Assembly: GCA_030694365.1 (NCBI GenBank)
Contig: JAUXYM010000039.1
Span: forward strand, 1-40,016
Origin: Nevskia sp.
GTDB lineage: Bacteria; Pseudomonadota; Gammaproteobacteria; Nevskiales; Nevskiaceae
Reading direction: 5' to 3'
DNA length: 40,016 nucleotides
Shown: positions 8,285 through 15,926 of the stretch, piece by piece
Layout: every line of letters starts with the position of its first letter
Position numbering within the stretch: position 1 is the first letter of the stretch
Notes under the pieces: model-generated
What the model saw: the letters and a program-made list of their open reading frames with translations, nothing else
What the model was told of the DNA's origin: nothing
Database searches by the model: none
Translations under genes and position numbers: made by a program

Positions 8285-8644
8285 CTACACCAGCACCTGC
8301 CGCGTGCGCCGCGCAAACCAGTGAATCTGCTGCTCGACCTTCGGATCAATCATCACTTCAGGCCGCGCACCGTTCGGACAGGCCAGCCGCGGCGTGGTGC
8401 CGAACAGGCGGCAGATCAGCGGCCGCTCGTCGTAGACCGTGCAGCCCTGCTCGCCGAGATGCGGGCAACTCAGTTCGGCGAGCGCTGCATCGCGCACCGC
8501 CGTGCTCTTGCGCGGCAACCGTGCCATCTCGGTCGACGACGCAGTGACCGGGCCGCAGCAGTCGTGGCAGCCGGACACGCAGGCGAACGACGGAATCTGC
8601 TTGCGCAGTGCGTCGATGATCTGGTCGTCGTCGCTGAGGCTCAT
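8285..8644 (-). CDS. YkgJ family cysteine cluster protein
   Basis: A 119-aa protein with a dense Cys pattern. It starts C-x3-C-x2-C-C (CVSGCHDCC, Cys22, 26, 29 and 30), followed by CPHLGEQGC and YDERPLICRLFG, then a further Cys in LACPNG. This is the layout of the UPF0153/YkgJ family, presumed to bind zinc or an Fe-S cluster; its biochemical role is not established. ATG 8644 gives MSLSDDDQI; the frame remains open for 16 more codons upstream but these look non-coding. It lies downstream of the sdhB terminator, between the sdh operon and sdhE, on the same strand. Confidence 0.85.
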   Translation of the reverse strand: MSLSDDDQIIDALRKQIPSFACVSGCHDCCGPVTASSTEMARLPRKSTAVRDAALAELSCPHLGEQGCTVYDERPLICRLFGTTPRLACPNGARPEVMIDPKVEQQIHWFARRTRQVLV

Positions 8645-8689
8645 GCTGGTTTCCCCTGCTTCCGAATCAGCTTGTGCCCCAACAAACCA

Positions 8690-8720
8690 CAAATAAACAA
8701 AGGCGGCCCGAAGGCCGCCT
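8690..8720 (-). terminator. Rho-independent terminator of the sdh operon
   Basis: Read on the minus strand, the stem aggcggcc, the tetraloop ttcg and the stem ggccgcct are followed by ttgtttattt. The 8-bp perfect GC-rich stem (8701-8720) with a T-rich tail lies 23 bp past the sdhB stop. It closes the sdhCDA-sdhB transcript before the YkgJ-type gene. Confidence 0.88.
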
Positions 8721-8742
8721 CAGAGCGCAACGCCAACGGCTT

Positions 8743-9528
8743 TTAGCCGCGACGCTCAACCAGCATCTTCTTGGTCTCGGCAATCGCCAGCGCCGGGTTC
8801 AGACCCTTGGGGCAGGTCTTCGCGCAGTTCATGATCGTGTGGCAGCGGTACAGCTTGAACGGATCTTCGAGCTGGTCCAGACGTTCGCCGGTGGCTTCGT
8901 CGCGGGAATCGACCAGCCAACGGTAGGCGGCCATCAGCACGGCTGGGCCGAGGTAGCGATCGCCATTCCACCAGTAGCTCGGGCAGCTGGTCGAGCAGCA
9001 GGCGCAGAGGATGCACTCGTACAGGCCGTCGAGCTTGGCGCGGTCTTCTTCGCTCTGCAGGCGCTCGCGCGTCGGCGCTGGCGTGTCGGTCTTCAGCCAC
9101 GGCTCGATGGAGGCGTATTGGGCGTAGAAGTGGGTCAGGTCGGGAATCAGATCCTTGATCACCGGCATGTGCGGCAGCGGGTAGATCTTGACCTCGCCCT
9201 TCACCTCGTCGCAGGCCTTGGTGCAGGCCAGGGTGTTGGTGCCGTCGATGTTCATCGCGCAGGAACCGCAGATGCCTTCGCGGCAGCTGCGACGGAAGGT
9301 CAGGCTGGCATCGATCTCGCTCTTGATCTTGATCAGCGCGTCCAGAACCATCGGGCCGCACTTGTCCATGTCGATCTCGTAGGTATCGACACGCGGATTC
9401 GCCTGGGTGTCCGGATCGTAGCGATAGATCTTGAACGCACGAACGTTCTTGGTGCCGGCCGGTGCCTTGAAAACCTTGCCGGCGCTGCGGTCGATCGTCG
9501 AGTTCTTCGGAAGGGTGAGCTGTGCCAT
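8743..9528 (-). CDS. sdhB: Succinate dehydrogenase iron-sulfur subunit
   Basis: A 261-aa subunit of respiratory complex II that carries electrons from the SdhA flavin to ubiquinone. The 2Fe-2S ligands are in [10 protein letters not shown] (Cys82, 87 and 90) with Cys102 after it. The 4Fe-4S cluster motif is [12 protein letters not shown] and the 3Fe-4S region is [17 protein letters not shown]. The N-terminal extension of about 25 residues is a little long for the family but starts at a single clear ATG. It is the last gene before the terminator. A DUF2939 gene separates it from sdhA, which is unusual. Confidence 0.97.
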   Translation of the reverse strand: MAQLTLPKNSTIDRSAGKVFKAPAGTKNVRAFKIYRYDPDTQANPRVDTYEIDMDKCGPMVLDALIKIKSEIDASLTFRRSCREGICGSCAMNIDGTNTLACTKACDEVKGEVKIYPLPHMPVIKDLIPDLTHFYAQYASIEPWLKTDTPAPTRERLQSEEDRAKLDGLYECILCACCSTSCPSYWWNGDRYLGPAVLMAAYRWLVDSRDEATGERLDQLEDPFKLYRCHTIMNCAKTCPKGLNPALAIAETKKMLVERRG

Positions 9529-9577
9529 GAGGTTGCTCCTAAGTTGAATCTGAAATTATTGAATCTGAAAAGAAGTG

Positions 9578-10081
9578 CTAGTTCAGGACAGCATCTTTGA
9601 GCTGGTCATAAGCGGCGGCCGGCAAAACGATGTCCACCAGCCGCCAGCGCAGGCCGGCGCGATCCATGACGATGGTGGCCGCAACCGAGCCGCTGCGGCT
9701 CAGCGCCGCGCTGAAACGATTGGCGGATTCGAAGCGGACATCGCCCAGACCGCCGTGAATGTCGCAGTTGGTCGGCACCGTGCCCTGCACCGTCAGCGCG
9801 CCGCCATCGCAAATTGCAGCGACCAGGCCACCCGGTGTCAGCAGGCGTTCGACCAGAGGCTCGATCGGCAGCTTGACGCCGGTCAGCGCGTAGCGCGTAC
9901 GGATACGCGCGCCGACGTTGCTGCGCAGCCGCTCGACATCGACATGCTCGGCCAGCGCTACACCGTTGCGAGAGGCCAGCGCATCCCGCAAGCCCTGCAG
10001 GCCGAGCAGCGGCGAGACCAGGACCGCCATCACGGCGATCAACAGCACCACGACCACGCCGATGATCAGGCCGCGATTCAT
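9578..10081 (-). CDS. DUF2939 domain membrane-anchored protein
   Basis: A 167-aa protein with one N-terminal membrane segment (residues about 5-25, IIGVVVVLLIAVMAVLV) and a predicted periplasmic domain. The part LRDALASRNGVALAEHVDVERLR matches the DUF2939 pattern, in which residues describing a short helical hairpin follow the anchor; it is quoted here only as LRDALASRNG and HVDVERLRSN. Function is unknown. It lies between sdhA (32 bp away) and sdhB (49 bp away) in the same orientation, so it is expressed as part of the sdh operon. A role in complex II assembly or membrane anchoring would be a guess from position alone. The 49-bp spacer to sdhB contains a short direct repeat (ttgaatctgaaa twice). 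Confidence 0.8.
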   Translation of the reverse strand: MNRGLIIGVVVVLLIAVMAVLVSPLLGLQGLRDALASRNGVALAEHVDVERLRSNVGARIRTRYALTGVKLPIEPLVERLLTPGGLVAAICDGGALTVQGTVPTNCDIHGGLGDVRFESANRFSAALSRSGSVAATIVMDRAGLRWRLVDIVLPAAAYDQLKDAVLN

Positions 10082-10113
10082 GAGTGCTTTCCGGTCATGC
10101 TCGTTCGCAGACC

Positions 10114-11913
10114 TTAGTAGGTGCGCTTCTGCGGCGGGATGACCTTGGCTTCGTCATCGAGCACGGTCATGTGCACCGGGCGATAACCGAAGGCAACGCT
10201 CGTCGCCTCAGGCCGCCAGGCCAGCGTGTGCTTGGTCCACTCGCTGTCGCTGCGATCCGGGAAATCCTCGTGGGCGTGGGCGCCGCGCGATTCATGACGG
10301 TTCTCGGCGGAAGCCACCGTGACCAGCGCCTGGCCGAGCAGGTTGTCGAGTTCCAGGGTTTCCATCAGGTCCGAATTCCAGACCAGCGAGCTGTCGCTGA
10401 CCTTCACGTCGGCGAACGATTCGATGGTCTTCTTCATTTTCGCGACACCTTCGGTCAGCGAAGTCGAAGTGCGGAACACGGCGGCGTGGCTCTGCATCGT
10501 CTTCTGCATTTCCAGACGAATTTCCGCCGTGCCGCGCGCGCCCTTGTTGGAGTGACGCAGCTTGTCGAAGCGGGCAATCGCCTGCTCTTCCGACGCGGCC
10601 GAAATCTTGCCGTGCTTGGCACCCGGCTTGACGATGGTCGCCGCATGCAGCGCAGCCGCACGGCCGAAGACGACGAGATCAAGCAGCGAATTCGAGCCGA
10701 GACGATTGGCACCGTGCACCGACACGCAAGCCGCTTCACCAACGGCCATCAGGCCCGGGATGATCGTGTCGGTCTGACCGTCGAGGCTGGTGACCACTTC
10801 GCCGTAGAAGTTGGTCGGGATGCCGCCCATGTTGTAGTGGACGGTCGGCAGCACCGGGATCGGCTCCTTGGTGACGTCGACATTGGCGAAGATCTTCGCC
10901 GTCTCGGAAATGCCCGGCAGACGCTTGTGCAGCACGTCCGGACCGAGATGTTCGAGATGCAGATGGATGTGATCCGATTCCGGACCGACGCCACGGCCTT
11001 CGCGGATTTCGATGGTCATCGAGCGCGATACCACGTCACGCGAAGCGAGATCCTTGCGATTCGGCGCGTAACGCTCCATGAAGCGCTCGCCCTTCGAGTT
11101 GGTCAGGTAACCACCCTCGCCGCGTGCGCCTTCGGTGATCAGGCAGCCCGAGCCGTAGATGCCAGTCGGGTGGAACTGCACGAACTCCATGTCCTGCAAC
11201 GGAATGCCGGCGCGCTGCGCCATGGCATTGCCGTCGCCGGTGCACGTATGAGCAGACGTGGCAGAAAAATAGGCGCGGCCGTAGCCGCCAGTCGCAAGAA
11301 TCACTTGTTTTGCGCGGAAGCGATGCAGGCTGCCGGTGGCCAGATCCCAGGCCAGCACGCCGTGCACCGAGCCGTCGGCATCGGTCAGCAGATCAAGGGC
11401 GAAGTATTCGATGAAGAACTCGGCCTTGTTCTTGAGCGACTGCTGATACAGCGAGTGCAGCATCGCGTGGCCGGTACGGTCGGCGGCAGCACAGGTGCGC
11501 TGCGCGGTGCCTTCGCCGTAGTTGGTGGTCATGCCACCGAACGGACGCTGGTAGATCTTGCCTTCCGGGGTGCGCGAGAACGGCACGCCCCAGTGTTCGA
11601 GTTCGATGATCGCCGGGATCGCTTCGCGGCACATGTACTGGATCGCATCCTGGTCGCCGAGCCAGTCGGAGCCCTTGATGGTGTCGTACATGTGCCAGCG
11701 CCAGTCGTCCTCGCCCATGTTGGCGAGTGCGGCGGAGATGCCGCCCTGGGCCGCAACGGTGTGCGAACGGGTCGGGAACACTTTGGTCAGGTTGGCGGTG
11801 CGCAGGCCAGCCTGGGACAGGCCGACGGTAGCGCGCAGGCCAGCGCCGCCGGCGCCGACGACAACGACGTCGTATTCGTGATGAACGATTGGATAGCTTG
11901 TATTGGAAGTCAT
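10114..11913 (-). CDS. sdhA: Succinate dehydrogenase flavoprotein subunit
   Basis: A 599-aa catalytic subunit of complex II that oxidises succinate to fumarate in the TCA cycle on the cytoplasmic face of the membrane. It has the dinucleotide-binding [14 protein letters not shown] (residues 16-29), the covalent FAD histidine in [10 protein letters not shown] (His51), the substrate region [11 protein letters not shown], and the catalytic-Arg region [27 protein letters not shown] is also conserved. The length is normal. It lies 7 bp downstream of sdhD. The covalent flavinylation expected at His51 fits the presence of sdhE nearby. Confidence 0.98.
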   Translation of the reverse strand: MTSNTSYPIVHHEYDVVVVGAGGAGLRATVGLSQAGLRTANLTKVFPTRSHTVAAQGGISAALANMGEDDWRWHMYDTIKGSDWLGDQDAIQYMCREAIPAIIELEHWGVPFSRTPEGKIYQRPFGGMTTNYGEGTAQRTCAAADRTGHAMLHSLYQQSLKNKAEFFIEYFALDLLTDADGSVHGVLAWDLATGSLHRFRAKQVILATGGYGRAYFSATSAHTCTGDGNAMAQRAGIPLQDMEFVQFHPTGIYGSGCLITEGARGEGGYLTNSKGERFMERYAPNRKDLASRDVVSRSMTIEIREGRGVGPESDHIHLHLEHLGPDVLHKRLPGISETAKIFANVDVTKEPIPVLPTVHYNMGGIPTNFYGEVVTSLDGQTDTIIPGLMAVGEAACVSVHGANRLGSNSLLDLVVFGRAAALHAATIVKPGAKHGKISAASEEQAIARFDKLRHSNKGARGTAEIRLEMQKTMQSHAAVFRTSTSLTEGVAKMKKTIESFADVKVSDSSLVWNSDLMETLELDNLLGQALVTVASAENRHESRGAHAHEDFPDRSDSEWTKHTLAWRPEATSVAFGYRPVHMTVLDDEAKVIPPQKRTY

Positions 11914-11920
11914 TTTTTGA

Positions 11921-12301
11921 TCAGGCTCCGAAGGCGATCTTGAGCACGGCGAAGATGGCCGCCGCGCCGAATGCGAACAGCGCGAACTTGGTCACCACGA
12001 TGCTGACCAGCTTCACGCCTTCGTTGCCAACGTAGTCCTCGATCACCACCTGAACACCGAGGGCTGCGTGATAGAACATCGCGAGGAAGAACAGCACCAG
12101 CGCCACGGCAACCAGCGGCGCGTGGATCCAGGCGACCATGGTCGCGTGGTCGAGCAGCGGGAAGCGGACCAGGCTGAACACGAACCACAGCGACAGCGGG
12201 ATCAGGGCGATGGCGGTCATCCGCTGCATCCACCAGTGGCCGACACCATCCTTGGCCGAACCCAGGCCGCGGGCCTGTGACAGCGGCGATCTAAGACTCA
12301 T
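11921..12301 (-). CDS. sdhD: Succinate dehydrogenase membrane anchor subunit
   Basis: A 126-aa protein with three membrane segments (about residues 30-48, 55-80 and 98-122). It anchors SdhAB and shares heme b and the ubiquinone site with SdhC. Recognisable family features are the N-terminal [20 protein letters not shown] and the second-helix heme region [19 protein letters not shown] 12301 is preceded by a good Shine-Dalgarno (gggaga about 6 nt upstream), so an earlier in-frame ATG at 12334 is rejected. It follows sdhC after about 107 bp holding a hairpin and a 20-bp tandem repeat. Confidence 0.93.
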   Translation of the reverse strand: MSLRSPLSQARGLGSAKDGVGHWWMQRMTAIALIPLSLWFVFSLVRFPLLDHATMVAWIHAPLVAVALVLFFLAMFYHAALGVQVVIEDYVGNEGVKLVSIVVTKFALFAFGAAAIFAVLKIAFGA

Positions 12302-12338
12302 AGCAATCTCCCAATAAAGTGATTTTTTTATCAACAGT

Positions 12339-12403
12339 CCGCGCCATGGATGGCGCGGTCTTGAACAGGACGTTCACGCTCGGGTCTTGAACAGGATGTT
12401 CAC
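12339..12403. repeat. Palindrome and 20-bp direct repeat in the sdhC-sdhD spacer
   Basis: A hairpin (12339-12358) has arms ccgcgccat and atggcgcgg around gg. It is followed by two near-identical copies of gtcttgaacaggacgttcac (12358-12377 and 12384-12403, one mismatch). The hairpin core ccatggatgg is the same as in the element inside cysA (21981-22000) and is nearly the same in the cysT-cysW spacer. It lies inside the sdh operon, so it is transcribed. Confidence 0.7.
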
Positions 12404-12408
12404 ACTGC

Positions 12409-12810
12409 TCAGCAAAGGTAGGCAGCGGCCCAGACGCCGGCGGTGAGCGCCACCGAAGCGACGATCACCAGGTAGCCGCTGGCATAGGCGGTCTTCAGAT
12501 CGAGGCCACGGCCGGTATCCCAGAACAAGTGGCGAATGCCGTTGCACAGGTGATAGAGCATCGCCCAGGTGTAGGCCAGCAGCAGCAGCTTGCCGACGAT
12601 GGTATTGGCAGCCCAGGCGAACTGACCGTAGGCCTCGGCACTGGTCGCGGCGGCGGTGACCCAGGCAGCGATGAAGATGGTGCCGAAGGCGAGTGCCAGG
12701 CCGGTCAGGCGGTGGGTGATCGACAGCATCGAGGTCAGTTGCGGCTTGTAATACGGGCCGATCATGAACGGCGACAGCGGACGGTTGGACGACGCGGGCT
12801 TCACGGACAT
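12409..12810 (-). CDS. sdhC: Succinate dehydrogenase cytochrome b556 subunit
   Basis: A 133-aa membrane subunit of complex II. It has the family start RPLSPFMIGPYYKPQ then MLSITHRLTGLAL (quinone-site Ser and Arg), three membrane helices, and the heme-ligand helix MLYHLCNGIRHLFWD with its conserved His. It is the first structural gene of the sdhCDA-DUF2939-sdhB set and starts 58 bp after the end of the SDHAF4-like gene. No obvious strong promoter lies in that short gap, so transcription may begin in the divergent region near 13100-13150. Confidence 0.95.
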   Translation of the reverse strand: MSVKPASSNRPLSPFMIGPYYKPQLTSMLSITHRLTGLALAFGTIFIAAWVTAAATSAEAYGQFAWAANTIVGKLLLLAYTWAMLYHLCNGIRHLFWDTGRGLDLKTAYASGYLVIVASVALTAGVWAAAYLC

Positions 12811-12867
12811 GGCATCAAGGTTCCTGTGGGGGATTGGCGTGCGGACGCTCGTATCTATGGTCCGCGG

Positions 12868-13146
12868 CTAGAAGTCGATGCAACGACCACCCTTTTCCCA
12901 ATCACCGAAGCGCGTCGGATCGGTGCCGTCGCGGCGCCCCCCGAGTTCGGGAACCACGGCCGGGGGAACGCTAGTCGCGCCCTGGGTAGTGGCAGATGCC
13001 GATCCCGATACGCTGGACACGTCCTGCGGTACAACGACTGACGCGTCGTCGGTCACGGCAGGGGCAGCGAGTGGGATAGTGGAGGTCACGATCAATGAGG
13101 TCTGCTTAACCCCGCTAGTGTGACAAAATTCACCCATTGATGGCAA
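12868..13146 (-). CDS. SDHAF4-like (DUF1674) complex II assembly factor
   Basis: Up to 92 aa. The last 20 residues carry the DUF1674 signature GTDPTRFGDWEKGGRCIDF, which ends the protein exactly as in the family (P-T-R-[YF]-G-D-W-E-x-x-G-R-x-x-D-F). SDHAF4 proteins shield flavinylated SdhA and help it join SdhB. The N-terminal part is low-complexity (Ala, Val, Ser, Thr) and not conserved. The start is uncertain: ATG 13146 lies only 4 bp from the divergent ygfZ frame, so a GTG at 13089 is also plausible. Its position directly upstream of sdhC supports the assignment. Confidence 0.8.
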   Translation of the reverse strand: MPSMGEFCHTSGVKQTSLIVTSTIPLAAPAVTDDASVVVPQDVSSVSGSASATTQGATSVPPAVVPELGGRRDGTDPTRFGDWEKGGRCIDF

Positions 13147-13150
13147 CGAA

Positions 13151-14242
13151 ATGTGTCACTTGAACGCTCTAATGCCCCATGAGACGCCGCCTGTCGCCGC
13201 TCCCCTACCCCCGGGTTTACCCTCGGGGCCGGCCCCCGGTTTCGACTGGCTGACCCCGTTCGGCGCCAGCATCGGCAGCGATGGCCTGCCCGATTTCGGC
13301 GATCGCCGGGCTGAAGCAGCAGCCGCGCTGAGCGCCGATGTGATCGCCCCGCTCGCCGATCGCGGCACCATCCGGGTGCGCGGTACCGATCGCGACAGCT
13401 TCCTGCAGGGCCAGCTCAGCAGCGATATCCGCGAACTGACGCCGAGCCGAGGCCAGCTGGCCAGCTACTCGACGCCGAAAGGCCGGGTGCTGGCGATCTT
13501 CGTGGCGCTGCGCCATGGCGACGACATCTGGCTGGAAACCAGCCGCAGCGTGTTGGCCGAAACCCTGAAGCGCCTGCGGATGTTCGTGATGCGCTCGAAA
13601 GTCACGCTCGATGATGCCGGTGCCGAAGCGATCTCGATCGGCGTCGCCGGCCCTAACGCCGATCAGGTGCTCGAAGCCGCCGGCCTGCTGGTGCCGAGCG
13701 TGCTGTGCCTGTGTGCGGAGGTCGACGGCATCGTCATCATGCGTCGGCGCGGGCCGCAGAACCGCTATTCGCTGCACGGATCGTCGGCGCGTCTGGCCGC
13801 CCTGTGGCCGAAGCTGGCCGCCCATGCGCGACCGGTCGGCACCGAAGCCTGGCGGCTGACCGACATCCTCGCCGGCTTTCCGGCGCTGCACCCGGAAACG
13901 GCGGAGCAGCACGTCGCGCAGATGATCAACATCGATCAGCTCGACGGCATCAGCTTCACCAAGGGCTGCTATCCAGGCCAGGAAATCGTTGCCCGCCTGC
14001 ACTACCTCGGCAATCTCAAGCGACGGATGTTCATCGGCCGCAGCCGGCCCGCCGTAATCGCGCGCGGCACACCGGTAGTGCTCGCCGGCAGCGAAGGCCA
14101 GAGCGTCGGCGATGTCCTCGACACCGCCCTGCACCCGGACGGCGGCCAGGCCTTGCTGGTGGTGCTGCAGACCAGCCAGCAGGATTCGACCGCCCTGCGT
14201 ATCGGCAGCCTCAGCGGCCCGGAACTGACGCTGCTGCGCTGA
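13151..14242 (+). CDS. ygfZ: Folate-binding protein YgfZ (Fe-S cluster maintenance)
   Basis: About 363 aa from ATG 13151, or 356 from ATG 13172 (MPHETPP). It is related to the glycine-cleavage T-protein and needed for a subset of Fe-S enzymes, including MiaB-type radical-SAM proteins. The hallmark KGCYPGQEIVAR is present with Cys273. Other family parts are FLQGQLSSDIRELTP and GQLASYSTPKGRVLA. The first 30 residues are Pro-rich and variable, so the start is uncertain. It is divergent from the complex II block; in E. coli ygfZ is likewise divergent from sdhE-ygfX. Here the whole sdh operon lies between them. Confidence 0.93.
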   Translation: MCHLNALMPHETPPVAAPLPPGLPSGPAPGFDWLTPFGASIGSDGLPDFGDRRAEAAAALSADVIAPLADRGTIRVRGTDRDSFLQGQLSSDIRELTPSRGQLASYSTPKGRVLAIFVALRHGDDIWLETSRSVLAETLKRLRMFVMRSKVTLDDAGAEAISIGVAGPNADQVLEAAGLLVPSVLCLCAEVDGIVIMRRRGPQNRYSLHGSSARLAALWPKLAAHARPVGTEAWRLTDILAGFPALHPETAEQHVAQMINIDQLDGISFTKGCYPGQEIVARLHYLGNLKRRMFIGRSRPAVIARGTPVVLAGSEGQSVGDVLDTALHPDGGQALLVVLQTSQQDSTALRIGSLSGPELTLLR

Positions 14243-14267
14243 TTCTGGATATTGGCGCTGCAGACGC

Positions 14268-15782
14268 TCAGAACGCGCTGAACGTGAACTGCACGAAGAA
14301 CAGATTGGACGTGCCGCCACGTCCGGCGTTCTCGGCGAAGGTGCCGGATTTGAAGTAGGCGTACAGCAGCTCGGTCTGGAAATAACGCGACTGCGTCCAG
14401 ACCAGGCGGGTGTCGAACTCGTGGCCGACATAGCTGCCGCTCTGGCCGCTGCTATCGCGCAGGCCGGCATTGTTCCAGCGGTCGGTCGCCGAGTTCAGCG
14501 AATACCAGTTGAAGCCGGCATCCCACTGCAGTTGCTTGGTCGGCGTCAGCTCGAAACGGACCCGGCTGGCTTCAAGGTTTTCGTACTGGAAGTAATCGTT
14601 CTGCGAGAACGGCCGGGCGAAACCGAACAGGCGATCGAAGCGGCCGCTCTGCTGGTCGTTGGGATTGTCGTCGCCGGAGCCGTAGTTCCAGGCGGCGCTC
14701 AGGCGCGGTTTCCATGGCTGCGCGAAGGTGTAGCCGAGTTCGCCGGTATAGCCGAGCGCATCGTGCTTGCGCGGGCCGTCGTTGCCGACCTGCTTGTTGT
14801 ACGAAAAGTCGTAGTCGAAGCCGGTCTTGCCAACGATGCCGTAGGCGCGCAGGCCGATGGTGTGGATCTCGCGCTCGATGCCGGTGGAGATCTTCTTGCC
14901 GTCCTGCTTCAGCAGCAGGTACAGCGGCTGCAGGGTGATGTACTGCGAAATGCCGCGGTAGTCGCCGATCAGGCCGATCAGGGTATTGGCCTTGTCGCGC
15001 TTGTCGAAGCCGTTGTCGTCGCGAAGGATCGGCTGCAACAGCAGGGCGTCGAGCTGCCAGGCATCCGACTGCTTGCCGAGGATCGCCCGGATGCCGTCGA
15101 AGTTGTTGGTGGTGTTGCGGAACTCGTTGCGGGCCAGCAGGCGGCGATCGGTGTACTCGAAAGCCTGGCGGCCGAACTTGAGGCTGAGCTGCTTGTCCGC
15201 CACCCAGGACTGTTTGAAGAACAGCTCGCCGTAGAGCTGGATCGGTTCCTGGAAGTTGGAATCGCGAACGTCGCGGGGGAAATCGCCGTTGTAGCGGCGG
15301 GCGTCGCTGATCTCGACCGTGAAGCGCAGCGGATCGAACTTGTTCTTGACCGCCAGATAAGCGCGCGTACGCAGCAGGAACGGCTGGTCGACCGTGTTGA
15401 TGTTGCGGCGGAAATCGTTGTCGCGAATCTCGAAACGGGTGCGGTGATCGAGGCCGATGTCGAGCCAGTCGATGTCCTCGAAACCCTCGACCTTGCCGAG
15501 CCAGGTCTGGTTCAACTGTTTGACGTAAGGCGGCGGCTCGCTGACCCGCTTGGTGCCGTAGCTGCGCCGCTCGACGTAATAATTCTGTGACTCTGGGCTC
15601 TGCGACTTCGGCGGTTCCACTTTCGCTTGCCCTGCAGGCGCGGCCTCGGCCGGCGTCGCCACGACTTCGGCATCTGCCGCCGACACCGACAGCGGCGTCC
15701 AAGCGAGCGCCCAGAAGGCAAGGACCGACACCGTCAGACGCAGCACTGGTGAGATTTTCGTGAAATTTGCAGATCTATTCAT
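14268..15782 (-). CDS. Alginate-export-family outer membrane protein (porin-like)
   Basis: About 504 aa from ATG 15782. A signal peptide (LRLTVSVLAFWALAW then VSAADA) is followed by a low-complexity linker and a beta-barrel rich in alternating aromatic residues that ends in FVQFTFSAF, a typical outer-membrane C-terminus with final Phe. The segment WLDIGLDHRTRFEIRDND starts a domain resembling the alginate-export (AlgE-like) family. Many such proteins are uncharacterised porins unrelated to alginate, and no alginate genes lie here. A TTG 27 nt upstream also keeps the frame open. It is the next gene after the TonB receptor, but the receptor has its own terminator in between, so it probably has its own promoter in 15783-15866. 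Confidence 0.8.
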   Translation of the reverse strand: MNRSANFTKISPVLRLTVSVLAFWALAWTPLSVSAADAEVVATPAEAAPAGQAKVEPPKSQSPESQNYYVERRSYGTKRVSEPPPYVKQLNQTWLGKVEGFEDIDWLDIGLDHRTRFEIRDNDFRRNINTVDQPFLLRTRAYLAVKNKFDPLRFTVEISDARRYNGDFPRDVRDSNFQEPIQLYGELFFKQSWVADKQLSLKFGRQAFEYTDRRLLARNEFRNTTNNFDGIRAILGKQSDAWQLDALLLQPILRDDNGFDKRDKANTLIGLIGDYRGISQYITLQPLYLLLKQDGKKISTGIEREIHTIGLRAYGIVGKTGFDYDFSYNKQVGNDGPRKHDALGYTGELGYTFAQPWKPRLSAAWNYGSGDDNPNDQQSGRFDRLFGFARPFSQNDYFQYENLEASRVRFELTPTKQLQWDAGFNWYSLNSATDRWNNAGLRDSSGQSGSYVGHEFDTRLVWTQSRYFQTELLYAYFKSGTFAENAGRGGTSNLFFVQFTFSAF

Positions 15783-15866
15783 CGTTTTCGGAATTAAAGA
15801 CAGTTTCAATATTCATATTTTGCATTTTTCTCGATCCGATACGCCATCCCTCGAACCTGCACTTAG

Positions 15867-15904
15867 ATAAAAAAAGCCCGCTTCAGGCAGTTCCGGAAGC
15901 GGGC
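15867..15904 (-). terminator. Rho-independent terminator of the TonB receptor gene
   Basis: On the minus strand the stem gcccgcttc, a loop of about 11 nt and gaagcgggc are followed by an uninterrupted ttttttt run. It begins about 22 bp after the receptor stop. It separates the receptor transcript from the downstream porin gene. Confidence 0.9.
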
Positions 15905-15926
15905 CCCTTGAGCCGCTGGGACTTGT

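Noticed and set aside
10084-11943. A 619-codon open frame on + opposite sdhA
   Set aside because: Shadow of sdhA; no recognisable motif and low-complexity composition.
12878-13123. An 81-codon frame on + between sdhC and ygfZ
   Set aside because: It overlaps the DUF1674 gene on the other strand, whose C-terminal signature is specific; the + frame has no recognisable feature.
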